In this document: positions 15,196 to 28,289 of the stretch, piece by piece | How positions within the stretch are numbered: the first letter of the stretch is position 1 | Layout: each line of letters opens with the position of its first letter | NCBI GenBank assembly: GCA_002104945.1 | Contig: MCFH01000058.1 | Coordinates: 248,001 to 312,000 of the forward strand | Length of the DNA: 64,000 nucleotides | Direction of reading: 5' to 3' | Source of the DNA: Piromyces finnis | Taxonomy: Eukaryota > Neocallimastigomycota > Neocallimastigomycetes > Neocallimastigales > Neocallimastigaceae | The notes under the pieces: model-generated | Database searches by the model: none | Seen by the model: the letters and a program-made list of their open reading frames with translations, nothing else | Told to the model about the DNA's origin: nothing | Made by a program: the position numbers and the translations under genes

Positions 15196-16412
15196 ATATT
15201 ATTATATTAAAATCAATTGAAACCTAATTTTATTTAATATTGATTTAGGCAAATTATATATATCGATGGTAATTTAAGCAAAAATAAAATCTGAAATGTA
15301 GTTTATATTAATACTAATATACAATAAAAATGTCACAAATAAAAACATCATATTAGTTATTTTAAATAAAATAACAAATAAATAAAAAAAACTATAAACG
15401 CACATTTAATTTGTAGCAATAAAAGAATAACATATTTCAACACAGTTAAAAAAATAATATGAAATTAAAAGATTAATTTTTTAAAATATAACTTTAAATA
15501 TTAATTTTAAAGTATATGGCAATTATTTTTCCTACTACTCAAATTATTTGGAATGTTATGGTTTGGATTTATTTAATCCTATATATTGTTGCATTTTTTT
15601 TTTTCATAGTAAATATCCCATAAATTAATCAGTAAATTAAATGAATTGAATAGCTAATTCTTTAAATAATATTAACCCATAAAAGTCTAAAATAGAAATT
15701 TTAATTAACTTTTTAAAAATTTTTGATCTATTTATATTAAATTAAAGCCAGTCATCTAAAATTTCTTTTAATAATAAATAAAGATACTAATACTATTTAA
15801 TTTTAATAGCTATATTAATAAAAATTTATAGTTAAAAGTATTATTTATATCCTACTAACAATAATAAGTATAATAAGTTACATTATTATTAAAATAAATA
15901 TTTTTAATAACCTTATATGAAAATGGAAAATATGGTTGATTGTATGTATATATATAAAATAATATATATGCTATAGGTTTATCAAAATCTAAAAATCTAG
16001 ACATTAAATAGCAATTTTTAAATGAGCTAAATATTTAAATTATTAAAGATAAAGAAATATATATTAGGTATGCCTTTATTTGATGCGACTAATAAAAAAA
16101 ATCAGGTGAAGAATTTTAAATGGTGATATTTAATGAATCTATTGTTTTGTTTCTTTTTACAATATTATAAAATGAAATTATTTTTATATATTTAAAAAAG
16201 AAGAAAAAGAATTCATTTGTTTTGAAGAATATGGTTTATATAAAGATACCTACTAGTGTTAATAGTAACCTTGAATAAACAAAATCATAAAGTGAAAATT
16301 TTTATTTTTTTTACTTTACTTTTTCATTTATATGACATAACATTTTAGATATTTACAATAATAAAAAATAAAAATATTTAATTTTCAAATAAATTTTAAA
16401 AAGTAAAAAAAT
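15196..16412. other. AT-rich intergenic sequence
   Basis: No gene or clear repeat was recognised for most of this stretch. The last ~90 bp (from about 16320) share wording with the region downstream of tRNA-Cys 3 and 4 (ATATGACATAACATTTTAGA), so it is part of a repeated tRNA flank. Confidence 0.4.
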
Positions 16413-16484
16413 AGGGGCGTTCCGGATTTGAACCGAAGACCTATTGATCTGCAGTCAATTGCTCTACCGCTGAGCTAACACCCC
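16413..16484 (-). tRNA. tRNA-Cys (anticodon GCA), copy 2
   Basis: 72 nt and identical in sequence to copy 1 on the opposite strand, with the same GGGGTGT/ACGCCCC acceptor and CTGCAGA anticodon loop. A T run follows its 3' end on the minus strand. An H-type LTR begins 17 bp upstream. Confidence 0.97.
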
Positions 16485-16550
16485 ATTTTTGTTATTTTTT
16501 TTAATAAATAATGAAATTAATAAATATAAAATTATTATTATACCTGATTT

Positions 16551-17584
16551 TGTCACGAATACTAGTGAAATTACAATTTCAAGATCACTTGGAATTGTGA
16601 AATCACTTATGAAAATTCAAAATCAACAAATATTTTATTTTCAAATAAATTATAAAATTTTATTAAGAAATATTTAAAAATTTAGAAAAGGTTAAAATAT
16701 GACCTTAACCCTTAATAATTTTTATAATAAATAACTTTAACCCTTATCGTTAAAATGGAATAAGAAAAAACACGCGTATCTCCTCAACGAATGACGATTT
16801 TTGAATAAAAATATTTTGGTTATAATTAAGTTCGTTAGAAAGCCACGCTCGAGACAAACAACATATCTTAAAATCAGGTCAATATCTCTGCTGGTTCACG
16901 AGATATTCCAATTTAAAGATATTTTGTTAGCAATGATTAATTGTTTATTCAGAGAATGATCACCCCTGATATATCAAACATAAATCATTCACTCAAAGTA
17001 TAAAAAATTATTGTTTAATTAAATTAAAATTATTTTCCGGAACTAATTAACTTTATTTTATAATAATTATTTCAATAACATAATTTATAATCTTTGAACT
17101 AGAGGATTATAATTATTAATATTATATTCAATGAATTATATTATAATTAAGAAATAATTAATATTATGAATATTATAAACAATAGTTATTTTTTAATAAT
17201 TAGGAATAAGTCTTAAGTTTAGTTTAAGTATTATAAAATATATTATGAATATAATCATGTATTGAAAAGTTATTTTAGTATTAAATGTAAAATTACAAAT
17301 AGTATAAATAGTTTAGAATAGTTTTATGAATTAAATCTTTGTAAAGATTATTATCTTATTAATACTTAATAAGTATTACTATTAAATAATCTTATTATTA
17401 TATATATTCTTTAAATAAAATAAAAAGGAATTATTTTAACTATAATACATAATATAATTATTCATTTATAAATCAATTAAGATTATTTTAATAAAACATT
17501 TTTTTTTCTAACCTAGTTATCTTTTAACCTTTTATTTAATTTAATATTTTAATATTAAATTATAAGTTTAGTAAAACTTTTACA
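16551..17584 (+). repeat. 5' LTR of chromovirus A
   Basis: 1,034 bp, TGTCACGAATAC...TTTTACA. It has TATAAATA at 17303-17310. GTAAAGATTAT at 17341-17351 is a likely transcript start because it is exactly complementary to the primer site after the LTR. Confidence 0.95.
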
Positions 17585-17595
17585 ATAATCTTTAC
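17585..17595 (+). other. Self-complementary primer-binding site of chromovirus A
   Basis: ATAATCTTTAC lies directly after the LTR and is the exact reverse complement of LTR positions 17341-17351 (11 nt). This is the arrangement of self-primed Tf1/sushi-type elements, where the folded-back 5' end of the RNA acts as primer. No tRNA 3'-end match (TGG...) is present. Confidence 0.75.
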
Positions 17596-17662
17596 CGCGT
17601 TTTTTACCATAACTACCTTAGGAAAAAACTTAATTTAAAAATTTAAAAAAAAAAAAAAAAAA

Positions 17663-18574
17663 ATGACTCAACCAACACCTAAACCAGTTCAACAATTCCT
17701 AAAGCCTCAAGATTTAGAAGAATTTAAGAAAAATCTTTGTGGTGAATTAGACAAGTATATCACTCAACAATTGGATAAAAATACCACCTCCTTGTTAGAA
17801 CGTATGGATGCTATGTTAAAGGAACTTAAGAGTCGTGCTAATTATACTGAAACCGAGGAATCTTCTACTGATTATGATGAAGATCATGATGTTATAATGC
17901 GTAATAGAACCTATCCTATCAAACAAGTACCAGATCCAGGATTCTTTACTGGTGATACTACTCAGACTGAGTTATTCTGCGAACTCTGCCAAGCTACCTT
18001 TAAAACTCCACCTAACAATCAACTATCTGAAGAAGTAAAAATTAACTTTGTTGTTGTTAGATTACGTGATTCTGCCAGAACTTGGTATCATATTAAATAT
18101 AAAGATGGTATTACTCCTATGACTATGAACGAACTATTAAGTGAATTAAACAAAGCTTTTTCAAATGTTACCAGTACCAAATTAGCCATGATTCAATTAA
18201 TAGAATTAAGACAAGCTTATGGAAAAGTGAACGATTATATTAACAAATTTAGAGATTTAAGTCGTTGTTTAGAGATAGATGACATTAGTCTTTCACTAAT
18301 ATTTTTAAATGGTTTACATCCAAAATATAAGAATGAAATTAAGAAAGCTGATATTTTACCTAACACTTTAAGTGAAATGGTTACAAAGTGTATAATTTTT
18401 GAAAATTCTCTTGCTACTAATAATAAATTAAATATCAATAATAATAATAATAAAAATCAACATTACAATAAGAGAAACAATAGGAAATTCAATAAGAATA
18501 AAACCCATTATCAAAATTCAAACAATAATAATAATTATGTCAATAAAGTTCAAAAAATGAACTCAAAAAACTAA
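17663..18574 (+). CDS. gag: Gag of chromovirus A
   Basis: 303 residues. A capsid-type core (~90-235) contains FFTGDTTQTELFCELC and an RTWYHIKY segment typical of retrotransposon gag. The tail is Asn/Lys-rich and basic and probably binds RNA. There is no CCHC zinc knuckle, unlike D and H. The ATG follows a run of 18 A. The last codons form the slippery heptamer A AAA AAC right before the stop. It is homologous to the Gag of element C. Confidence 0.93.
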   Translation: MTQPTPKPVQQFLKPQDLEEFKKNLCGELDKYITQQLDKNTTSLLERMDAMLKELKSRANYTETEESSTDYDEDHDVIMRNRTYPIKQVPDPGFFTGDTTQTELFCELCQATFKTPPNNQLSEEVKINFVVVRLRDSARTWYHIKYKDGITPMTMNELLSELNKAFSNVTSTKLAMIQLIELRQAYGKVNDYINKFRDLSRCLEIDDISLSLIFLNGLHPKYKNEIKKADILPNTLSEMVTKCIIFENSLATNNKLNINNNNNKNQHYNKRNNRKFNKNKTHYQNSNNNNNYVNKVQKMNSKN

Positions 18575-18609
18575 GAAATGAACTCTCAAGAGAGTCTAAG
18601 AGAGTTCAT
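18565..18609 (+). promoter_or_regulatory. -1 ribosomal frameshift signal (A)
   Basis: Slippery A AAA AAC (18565-18571) is set in the gag frame. A 6-nt spacer TAAGAA containing the gag stop follows. Then comes a perfect 10-bp stem ATGAACTCTC (18578-18587)/GAGAGTTCAT (18600-18609). The -1 frame is open from 18547 into pol. Confidence 0.82.
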
Positions 18610-21381
18610 AATACAAAAATAATACATTACAACTTTCCTACATATGACTCTAAAATAAATAAAAAATTGCCTACAACATTTTTCAACTTAAAATTTTTTA
18701 TCCCAATTAAATTAAACAAACTTTATGATTTAAAAAATTCAATTAATAAAAATCAATACAATTTAATTTTAGATAGTGGCTCATATTGCAACTTTATTTC
18801 AATCAACTTGGTCAATAAATTAAAACTAAAACCACACAAATTATTACACTCAATTGAAATAAATGGAATTAGTGGTTCAATATTTATTGATACATACACC
18901 TTCTTATATTTTAAGACTACTATCTATATTAATCATTCAAAATTTTTAATTACTTTTAAAGAAAAATTTCTAATTATTAAAAATCTTCCAACAGATTTGT
19001 TATTAGGCAATAAATTTTTACACAAATATCAACTACATTTTAATTATAATAAAAATTTTGTATATTCAAGTTTAAATTTTAACAATTTTAAAAAATTAAA
19101 TTCTAATAAAATTATATATAAAATTAATAAAAATCGATTGAATAAATCCAAAAATTTAAAAATTAAAACCATTAATCATAATAAATTAACTTCCAATACA
19201 TCTTTTAATAATTTGAAAAATTGCTCTAAACCAAAATATCAAAATTTCAGCTATAATTACTTTATTCACTCATTTTTAGCTAATAGTGAAAAAGATTATA
19301 ATACTGATGATGAAGATGATAATGAAGAAGACTTCAAATTAGAAGAAGTACCAGAACCATATCGTGATTTAGCGGAAGTTTTCAGCAAGGTTAAGGCTGA
19401 TAAACTACCACCACATAGGCTAACGGATTGTAAAATCGTTTTACAAAAAGATGCTTCTTTACATTATGGTCCTATATATCCTCTATCTGAAGATGAATCC
19501 CAAGTTCTTAAAGAATACATAGATGAAAATCTCAAGAAAGGATTCATTAGACCATCTGAATCTCCAGCTGGTTATCCTGTTTTATTTCAGAAAAAGAAGG
19601 ATGGATCGTTACGTCTTTGTATTGATTACAAAAAATTAAATGCAGTTACAATTCGCAATTCTTACCCACTTCCTCTAATTACTGATATTATCGAAAGAGT
19701 GAAAGGTGCTAAATTCTTTTCAAAATTAGATCTTCGTTCTGCTTACAATTTAGTGCGTATTCGTGAAGGAGACGAATATAAGACAGCTTTTAGAACTAAA
19801 TATGGTCACTATGAATATTTAGTAATGCCTTTTGATTTAAGAAATGCCCCTGCTACATTTCAATCATTTATTAATTCAGTATTACGCCCTTATTTAGAAA
19901 AATTTGTTATTTTATATTTAGATGATATTCTGATTTACTCGGAAACATTAGATGAACATATACAACATGTTCGTACTGTTCTCCAAACATTGCTCAAAAA
20001 TAATTTATTTGCTAAATTAAAGAAATGTGAATTTCACAAGCCAGAAGTTGAATTTTTAGGACACGTTATATCAGGCAATGGTATATCTACTGATCCAAAG
20101 AAAATTAAATCTGTCCAAGAATGGCCTACACCTAATTGTGTAAAAGATGTTCAACGCTTTGTTGGATTATGCAACTATTATAGAAGATTTATAAAAGATT
20201 TTGCTACTATTGCTAAACCGCTTCACAATTTAACAAAGAAAAATACTAGTTTTAATTGGAATGATAAATGTAATAACTCATTTTTAGAATTAAAAAAGAG
20301 ACTAATCTCTTCACCTATTTTATTACATCCAGATCCAACCAAACCATTTATTGTCGAATGCGATGCTAGTAATTTTGCCATTGGTTGTATACTTTCTCAA
20401 AAGGATGAAGATAACAAATTACATCCTGTAGCATATTATTCAAGATGTTTAAACAATGCTGAATTAAATTATTCAATTACTGAAAAGGAACTTTTAGCTA
20501 TAAAATGTGCATTTTCTACCTGGAGACATTTATTACTAGGTGCTAAATACCAAGTAACCGTTTTTACTGACCATAAAAACCTTCTATACACCTTAGGTGG
20601 TAAAGTCGGAAACCAACGTCAACATCGTTGGCATTTATTTTTCCAAGAATATAATTTTCAATTAATATACCGCCAAGGAAGAAAAAATGGTAAACCTGAT
20701 AGTTTGTCAAGAAGACCTGATTACGAGAAAAATAATGTTGAACCTAAACCAGAACATATATTAGATTATAAAAACGTTCCCGATACTCCATGTTTTGTTG
20801 GTATTGTTGGTTCTCTCATTGATCAAATAATAGAAAATTATAAGGATGATGAAAATGCGAATAATATTTATCTTTACTTTAGTCCTAATAATGCTAATCA
20901 AGGTTACTTTTACAGACCTTTCAGAAAAATGGAAAAATTTAAAATAAAAAATAATTTAATTTTATATAATAATTTAATTTATGTACCAGAAAAACTTCAT
21001 GTAGATATTTTAACCAGGTACCATGATAACGCTACTGCTGGACATTTAGGTATTCGAAGAACTGAAGAACTAATTAACCGTAATTTTTGGTGGCCCAAAA
21101 TGCATCAAGATATCGTAAATTTTGTCAATTCTTGCGAACAATGTTCCAGAAATAAAGTTAATAGACATAAAAGATATGATCTTTTAAGACCTTTAGAAAT
21201 TCCTGATCGCCCTTGGAAATCTATTGAAATCGATTTTCTTTGTGGTCTCCCTGAATCAAAAAAGTTTTCCGTTATAATGGTTGTTGTAGATCGCTTTTCA
21301 AAAATGATTCACCTTATTCCGTTCAAAGAAATACCTACAGCTGAAGAAACTGCCAAAGCTTTCCTAAAAAAATATTTTTAA
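18571..21381 (+). CDS. pol: Pol of chromovirus A, first part (protease, RT, RNase H, start of integrase)
   Basis: Reached by -1 frameshifting from gag; the frame has no ATG start near its beginning. Domains in order: aspartic protease (LDSGSYCNFIS), reverse transcriptase with YLDD, RNase H (ECDASNF, TEKELL, TDHKNL), integrase zinc finger (H-x-H...CEQC) and the first catalytic Asp (EIDFLCGLP). One extra A in the run at 21366-21372 shifts the frame, and a stop ends it at 21381. The conserved RT motif MPFGL reads MPFDL here, an exchange likely to harm activity. The core is closely related to Pol of C. Confidence 0.93.
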   Translation, partial: LRNELSRESKRVHNTKIIHYNFPTYDSKINKKLPTTFFNLKFFIPIKLNKLYDLKNSINKNQYNLILDSGSYCNFISINLVNKLKLKPHKLLHSIEINGISGSIFIDTYTFLYFKTTIYINHSKFLITFKEKFLIIKNLPTDLLLGNKFLHKYQLHFNYNKNFVYSSLNFNNFKKLNSNKIIYKINKNRLNKSKNLKIKTINHNKLTSNTSFNNLKNCSKPKYQNFSYNYFIHSFLANSEKDYNTDDEDDNEEDFKLEEVPEPYRDLAEVFSKVKADKLPPHRLTDCKIVLQKDASLHYGPIYPLSEDESQVLKEYIDENLKKGFIRPSESPAGYPVLFQKKKDGSLRLCIDYKKLNAVTIRNSYPLPLITDIIERVKGAKFFSKLDLRSAYNLVRIREGDEYKTAFRTKYGHYEYLVMPFDLRNAPATFQSFINSVLRPYLEKFVILYLDDILIYSETLDEHIQHVRTVLQTLLKNNLFAKLKKCEFHKPEVEFLGHVISGNGISTDPKKIKSVQEWPTPNCVKDVQRFVGLCNYYRRFIKDFATIAKPLHNLTKKNTSFNWNDKCNNSFLELKKRLISSPILLHPDPTKPFIVECDASNFAIGCILSQKDEDNKLHPVAYYSRCLNNAELNYSITEKELLAIKCAFSTWRHLLLGAKYQVTVFTDHKNLLYTLGGKVGNQRQHRWHLFFQEYNFQLIYRQGRKNGKPDSLSRRPDYEKNNVEPKPEHILDYKNVPDTPCFVGIVGSLIDQIIENYKDDENANNIYLYFSPNNANQGYFYRPFRKMEKFKIKNNLILYNNLIYVPEKLHVDILTRYHDNATAGHLGIRRTEELINRNFWWPKMHQDIVNFVNSCEQCSRNKVNRHKRYDLLRPLEIPDRPWKSIEIDFLCGLPESKKFSVIMVVVDRFSKMIHLIPFKEIPTAEETAKAFLKKYF

Positions 21382-22273
21382 ACTCCATGGACTACCTACA
21401 GATATTTATACGGACAGAGGAACACAATTTACTAGTGCTTTATGGATAGAAATTATGGAAAAATTGCGTGTTAAGCCAAAAATAGCTACCACAGATCACC
21501 ATGAGACCGTTGGTCAAGTAGAACGTTGTAACTCTTTCATTGAACAATATTTACGTTGCTATTCAAGAACATTTTTCCACGATGACTGGATTGAATGGTT
21601 ACATCTAGCTGAATTTGTTTATAATAATACAGTTCATGAATCTACAAAACAAACTCCATTTTTCATTAATTATGGATTCCACCCACCTATGGATGATGTC
21701 TTTTTGTTTCTAGGTTCTGATTCAAACTTTAAATACATTAAAGATGTTAGTAAAAATTTCCTTTTAGTTAAAGATGTTTTGCTTAGATCTCAAGATTTAT
21801 ACAAAAGAGCTGCCGATAAGAAAAGAATTATTGCTCCTGAATTGAATGAAGGACAAAAAGTTTGGATTCATGCACCTCCTGCTTTTGCTACTACTGAAAA
21901 TGCCAAACTAGCGCCTCGTAAGTATGGTCCTTACAAGGTTTTAGAAGTTTTAAACAATGGTAATTATAAAATAGATATTTCAAAATCACCTTTTCCAAAA
22001 CACCACCCTGTATTTCACATATCGGAACTTGAACCTTATGTATCTACGCCAGATAAATTTAAAAATAGATTTAAATATAAAGAAACTAATGCAGAAATTA
22101 TAGAAATTGGTGACTTTAGGACAAATTATAAAGAAAAACGCTACGAATATAAAATTCGTTATAATCACCGCCTAAGTTGGCACTGGGTTCCTGCTACAGT
22201 AATAGAAAGTAACCCAAGATATCAAGAATTATTAATTCAATTCAATAAAAGTATTAGAAAACACAAAATCTAA
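21371..22273 (+). CDS. pol: Pol of chromovirus A, second part (integrase core, chromodomain-like tail)
   Basis: Continuation in the shifted frame (open from 21371). It holds the integrase second Asp (DIYTDRGTQFTS) and Glu (GQVERCNSFIEQYL), the GPYKV module and the HPVFHISELEPY motif. The C-terminal ~60 residues (YEYKIRYNH...W..ATVIE) look like a degenerate chromodomain, which places the element among chromoviruses. The single-base frameshift makes it unlikely to be translated. Confidence 0.9.
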   Translation, partial: NIFKLHGLPTDIYTDRGTQFTSALWIEIMEKLRVKPKIATTDHHETVGQVERCNSFIEQYLRCYSRTFFHDDWIEWLHLAEFVYNNTVHESTKQTPFFINYGFHPPMDDVFLFLGSDSNFKYIKDVSKNFLLVKDVLLRSQDLYKRAADKKRIIAPELNEGQKVWIHAPPAFATTENAKLAPRKYGPYKVLEVLNNGNYKIDISKSPFPKHHPVFHISELEPYVSTPDKFKNRFKYKETNAEIIEIGDFRTNYKEKRYEYKIRYNHRLSWHWVPATVIESNPRYQELLIQFNKSIRKHKI

Positions 22274-23195
22274 TTCTTTAAATTGCATTTCAACAATTTT
22301 ATTTTTTTAAAAATTTATTAATATCTTTCACTAACATTATGTTTTATTATAATTTGTATTACTCATCTAATACATTTCAACACAAATTTCAAAAATTTTT
22401 TTCTATATGAATGTTAAATTTCAATTCAATAATTTTTGATCCAACAATTTTATCAATTTATTTAATTTAAAACACAAAGTTTTTATAATGAAAATTAAAT
22501 ATTTAAAGAGAATAATTTTCAATTTATTTTAGCAGTACAATTACAAATATTTATATGTTGTTAATGCTTATTTTATTCTCTATTCAATAGTATCAATTTC
22601 AATATTGTCACTATCTCGATCGATCATTAAAATCAATATTTTTCAGTGACATTTTTTCAAAAAGTTTAGTTCAAAATTTTTTTTGTATTTAATGAAAAAA
22701 TTTTTTATTATTAAAAATTTTTCAAAAATTTCAAAAAATTTTTTTTTCAAAATCATATTAATTAAAGTTTATTTGATCAATTTTTGAAATTTCAATTATT
22801 TTAGCAAATGTTAACATTTTTCAAAAATAAAAAGTGTTTCAATATCCTAGGAATAATATTTCTTATTCAAATTTTAATTTTTCGTACGAATTTCAATTTT
22901 TTCACTCAATGATCAATTTAAATTTCAACATTTCTTTCAAAAATTTTATGAATTTGACTGAATGTTACACAAGAAAATGTTTTTTAATTTTATTTCATAT
23001 ATTGCAATATATTCAACATATTATATTAAATATATTCTTTATTTAGTTACCATTTTATTTCATGTTACACATACAACTATATATTGGTTTATATTTAATA
23101 TATACTACTTCAATTTATTTCAATTATACTTTATTATACAACTTTATTTTATATTATTTCAATCGCCTGGTATTCGATTTTTTTTGGCGGAGCGA
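22274..23195 (+). other. 3' untranslated region of chromovirus A
   Basis: About 920 bp of T/A-rich sequence without a gene. The last bases before the LTR (TTGGCGGAGCGA) are purine-richer and are the likely plus-strand primer. Confidence 0.6.
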
Positions 23196-24229
23196 TGTCA
23201 CGAATACTAGTGAAATTACAATTTCAAGATCACTTGGAATTGTGAAATCACTTATGAAAATTCAAAATCAACAAATATTTTATTTTCAAATAAATTATAA
23301 AATTTTATTAAGAAATATTTAAAAATTTAGAAAAGGTTAAAATATGACCTTAACCCTTAATAATTTTTATAATAAATAACTTTAACCCTTATCGTTAAAA
23401 TGGAATAAGAAAAAACACGCGTATCTCCTCAACGAATGACGATTTTTGAATAAAAATATTTTGGTTATAATTAAGTTCGTTAGAAAGCCACGCTCGAGAC
23501 AAACAACATATCTTAAAATCAGGTCAATATCTCTGCTGGTTCACGAGATATTCCAATTTAAAGATATTTTGTTAGCAATGATTAATTGTTTATTCAGAGA
23601 ATGATCACCCCTGATATATCAAACATAAATCATTCACTCAAAGTATAAAAAATTATTGTTTAATTAAATTAAAATTATTTTCCGGAACTAATTAACTTTA
23701 TTTTATAATAATTATTTCAATAACATAATTTATAATCTTTGAACTAGAGGATTATAATTATTAATATTATATTCAATGAATTATATTATAATTAAGAAAT
23801 AATTAATATTATGAATATTATAAACAATAGTTATTTTTTAATAATTAGGAATAAGTCTTAAGTTTAGTTTAAGTATTATAAAATATATTATGAATATAAT
23901 CATGTATTGAAAAGTTATTTTAGTATTAAATGTAAAATTACAAATAGTATAAATAGTTTAGAATAGTTTTATGAATTAAATCTTTGTAAAGATTATTATC
24001 TTATTAATACTTAATAAGTATTACTATTAAATAATCTTATTATTATATATATTCTTTAAATAAAATAAAAAGGAATTATTTTAACTATAATACATAATAT
24101 AATTATTCATTTATAAATCAATTAAGATTATTTTAATAAAACATTTTTTTTTCTAACCTAGTTATCTTTTAACCTTTTATTTAATTTAATATTTTAATAT
24201 TAAATTATAAGTTTAGTAAAACTTTTACA
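23196..24229 (+). repeat. 3' LTR of chromovirus A
   Basis: 1,034 bp, the same length as the 5' LTR with no difference seen. It is followed by the GATTT duplication. The short frame in it repeats one in the 5' LTR and is not a gene. Confidence 0.95.
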
Positions 24230-24999
24230 GATTTTTAAGTTAACCCTAAAAGTAACTTAAAACAAGTTATAGTTTAATTAAGTACTTTACCAAAATTCTT
24301 AAATAAAATTAATCCTAAACACTGCATATATTTTGATTATTGAAAGAAAATAATAAACTTTAATTAATCGAGATCAAAATATATAACTCTTGTTAAATTA
24401 ATTGTTAAATTAAATATTTAATAACTTCGTTAGTAAATTACACTTTAAAAGTAAACAAATATAATAATTCATATTATAAAATAATATAATTAAACACCTT
24501 TATTAAAACATTAAAAATAATTATTACTTTAATTAATTGTAAAATAAACAACTTTTTATATTCTTTAACTTTTAATTATTTCTTTTATTGTTATTTCTAA
24601 TTACTTTTATTATTTTTATTGTAAATAGTTATTAATTTTATTGTTTTAATGTAAATAGTTTAAATTTAAAAGAAAATATAAATACATGTAAATATTCTTA
24701 TTTTAATCATTATTATTATTATTAATAAAGAAATATTATATAGTTAGATTAATATTTTATAATTTTAATAATCACTTTTATACTTAAATAAATAAAATTT
24801 TAAATATTTAAATATTAGAAAAACAAGTGTTTCTAATAAAACAATTTAGTGTTTTAACAAAACAATTTTATTAATTTTTATAAAAACGATTTTAAATCTT
24901 AATCAATATAACTTATATAGTTATAACAAAAGATATAATATAATAATCACTTTTTGAAGTAAAATTCAAAATTAAGATTATTATCAAATTATATCATTT

Positions 25000-25859
<860 letters not shown>

Positions 25860-26627
25860 AATGGTGGAGAATCCAAAAATCTACTGCGTAGCTAGTCTTA
25901 AGGCCGGAGGGAATTACGCGAACCTCTCTGTTCCCCATAGGAAACTACTGCTACTTCAAATTTAATTAATTTCAAAATTAATTAAAATCGAAATTAACAA
26001 TACTTCAACAATATATATTAATATATTCCAATATATTATTAATATATATTAAAAAAAATTTCACAAATATTTAATTCCAATAATTAAATAAACAACATTA
26101 ATATCAAAATTTTAAATATTCAAATTATTTAAAATAAAATCAATATTATAATACAAAAACATTATAATATAATTCAATTATAAATCCATAATCAATTATA
26201 ATATACCAATTATATATTATAAAATAATAAAATTATAATGTATATTTCACCTGAATGAAAAACATTATATTCCCACTGCTCCGCTCTTCTAAAAACTTAT
26301 ATGAATTTCAAAATAATATGTGGATAATGGAATAAAAGTATCAGAAAATAAACTTTAAATAATAATAAACCTTAAGTAAGCTTTATTTGATGTGGATATA
26401 AATGAAGAATAAATTTATTTGAAAAAGACACTGCAGCTACTATAAAAAAAAATATCCGGAAAATTATATATTAAAAATAAATTAATGGAGGACATTAGAA
26501 ATTAAACATGCATATAAAGAAAGAAAAGAAGAAAATCCTAAGAAGAAGAGGAAGTAATAAAATGAAGATCTTTAATTATTTATAAAATTTAATTCTTTAT
26601 CTATTATTTTTCTTTTCATAACTTCAA

Positions 26628-26650
26628 GGGACGAAGTTATATCTTAAGGG
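26628..26650 (+). other. Conserved 3'-terminal hairpin of element G
   Basis: ATAACTTC-AAGGGAC-GAAGTTAT, with an 8-bp stem and 7-nt loop, 9 bp before the 3' LTR. The same loop with a changed stem occurs at the same place in D and H. Confidence 0.75.
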
Positions 26651-26691
26651 CGAAGATATTGATAAATAATTAAATTTATAAATTATGAATT

Positions 26692-26760
<69 letters not shown>

Positions 26761-26764
<4 letters not shown>

Positions 26765-28289
26765 AGTATTATAATAAAACATAATTTATATTAAATTAAT
26801 AAATAGGGTTAGGGCATTCTGACCTAACTTACCTAAATTCATCTTAGATCCTTAACAAAATAGAAATAGAAAATATTATTTTAAAACTTGTTACTAATTA
26901 GTGTAATGACTCTATTAGAAAATTAAATATTTTATGCATTTTTATCACAGGATTCATTTTATGTAATTTTTAATTAATTTAAAGAATAATTTAGAAAGAA
27001 AATTTAATTTTTTATTTAACCACATCAGATTTAGAAAAAGTATAAATAGAAGTGGTGTGGATCAAAAATTAAATAGTTGTGCTTTTATTAACTTTAAATT
27101 TAATCTTTACTTTGTTTAAAAATAAATTTAATAATAATAAAAAATTATTTTAAATAAATAGATTTATTGACTTATAGGGAATACAAAATTTATTTTTCTA
27201 TATAAATATTATTAATTCCTACATTAATAAATTCTTTATATAGAATCGCGTTACAATTAGCTAAGAAAATTAGAATATTTTAATAATAAAATAATAAATT
27301 AATATATATTTTTTTATAATACATAGCGAGATGTATTATACATTTATTTTAAATAAATAAACTAATATTATAAAACAAGGTGTTTTTTTAAAATTTTTAA
27401 ATTATATTCATTAATTATATAAATAATAGTAAATAATTAAAATAATGTAAAATATAAATATTTAATTAAATTTTAAAAATGTTAATTATATCAAACTTGT
27501 AGAATGAGCAAGTAAAAATAAATCATTCAATTACACACAAATATACCACTTTCTAAGCCTATTTAGAATTAAGGTATATTTGAACTTGTGTCAATATTAA
27601 TACGTAATAAACAGAAAATACTACCTTTAGCATAAACTCCAGGTCAATTTACATAAGGGTTAAGATTATGATTGATCAATAATAATTTTAACTAATGTCA
27701 AATTTAATTAATATAAACTATGTAATAATAATAATAATAATAATAATTAAATAAATAAATATATAAATAAATCACATAATTATTAATAACTGGAATATAT
27801 TATTTCAGCATAATTCCTTATTATCACAGTATTAAAATAAATAATAATATTATGATATATTATATAATAACATATCATTGTAAGAGGTTTATTATATTTT
27901 CTATAAGAGGGATAGATTTATATATTATTTTATATAAAAGATATTACAATAATAAATAAATAACAACCTATCATACGAGCTAATATTATAAATAATGTTT
28001 TTATATTAAATTTTATAAAGAAATTAGTAATTAAATAATGAATAAAACAATTTAGTTATATATAATAATAAAGGTTTATTCGCCTTATTTCTCTTATTAA
28101 TATAAAGTATCTTTAACTATTTTAAATATAAGTATTCTTTATTATTAATTATTTATTATATTATTTTACTTTAATCTTTAATACTAACACTAAAGTATTA
28201 GTATTTGTTTACATGTTTCCTTTTATAATATTATTAATCTATATTAACTATTATTGGTTAGTTTAAATATAAAATAAATATTATTTAAA
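26761..28289. repeat. Mosaic of decayed LTR sequence
   Basis: There is no gene. The part ~27255-27593 matches 49120-49382 (family K) and ends in the same terminal folded motif. Around 27035 a TATA box (AGTATAAATAGAAG) suggests another LTR. The remaining pieces could not be assigned to families. Confidence 0.5.

Larger units (their letters stand above)
16551..24229 (+). mobile_element. Chromovirus A (Ty3/gypsy retrotransposon), complete but mutated
   Basis: 7,679 bp flanked by the 5-bp duplication GATTT. It has two 1,034-bp LTRs, a self-priming type primer site, gag, a -1 frameshift site, pol and a 3' untranslated region. The LTRs look identical wherever I compared them, so insertion was recent. 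Pol is broken by one extra A in an A run, and the RT has an odd substitution (see pol). Confidence 0.95.
16502..24996 (+). repeat. Solo LTR of the H family, split by chromovirus A
   Basis: The two halves, 16502-16550 and 24235-24996, add up to 811 bp, exactly the length of intact H-type LTRs. The break carries the GATTT duplication made by element A (16546-16550, 24230-24234). The first base pair of the LTR is mutated (TA instead of TG). The 3' half ends ATTATATCA and has the terminal folded motif. Confidence 0.9.

Noticed and set aside
16413-16484. tRNA-Cys as the reverse-transcription primer of these elements
   Set aside because: None of the primer-site sequences matches the tRNA-Cys 3' end (it would read TGGAGGGGCG).
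16489-16677. Frame present twice (also near 23205-23322)
   Set aside because: Both copies lie in the two LTRs of chromovirus A; they are identical because the LTRs are.
22834-23322. Three overlapping Phe/Tyr/Ile-rich frames
   Set aside because: They lie in the T-rich 3' untranslated region of A with no domain or codon pattern.
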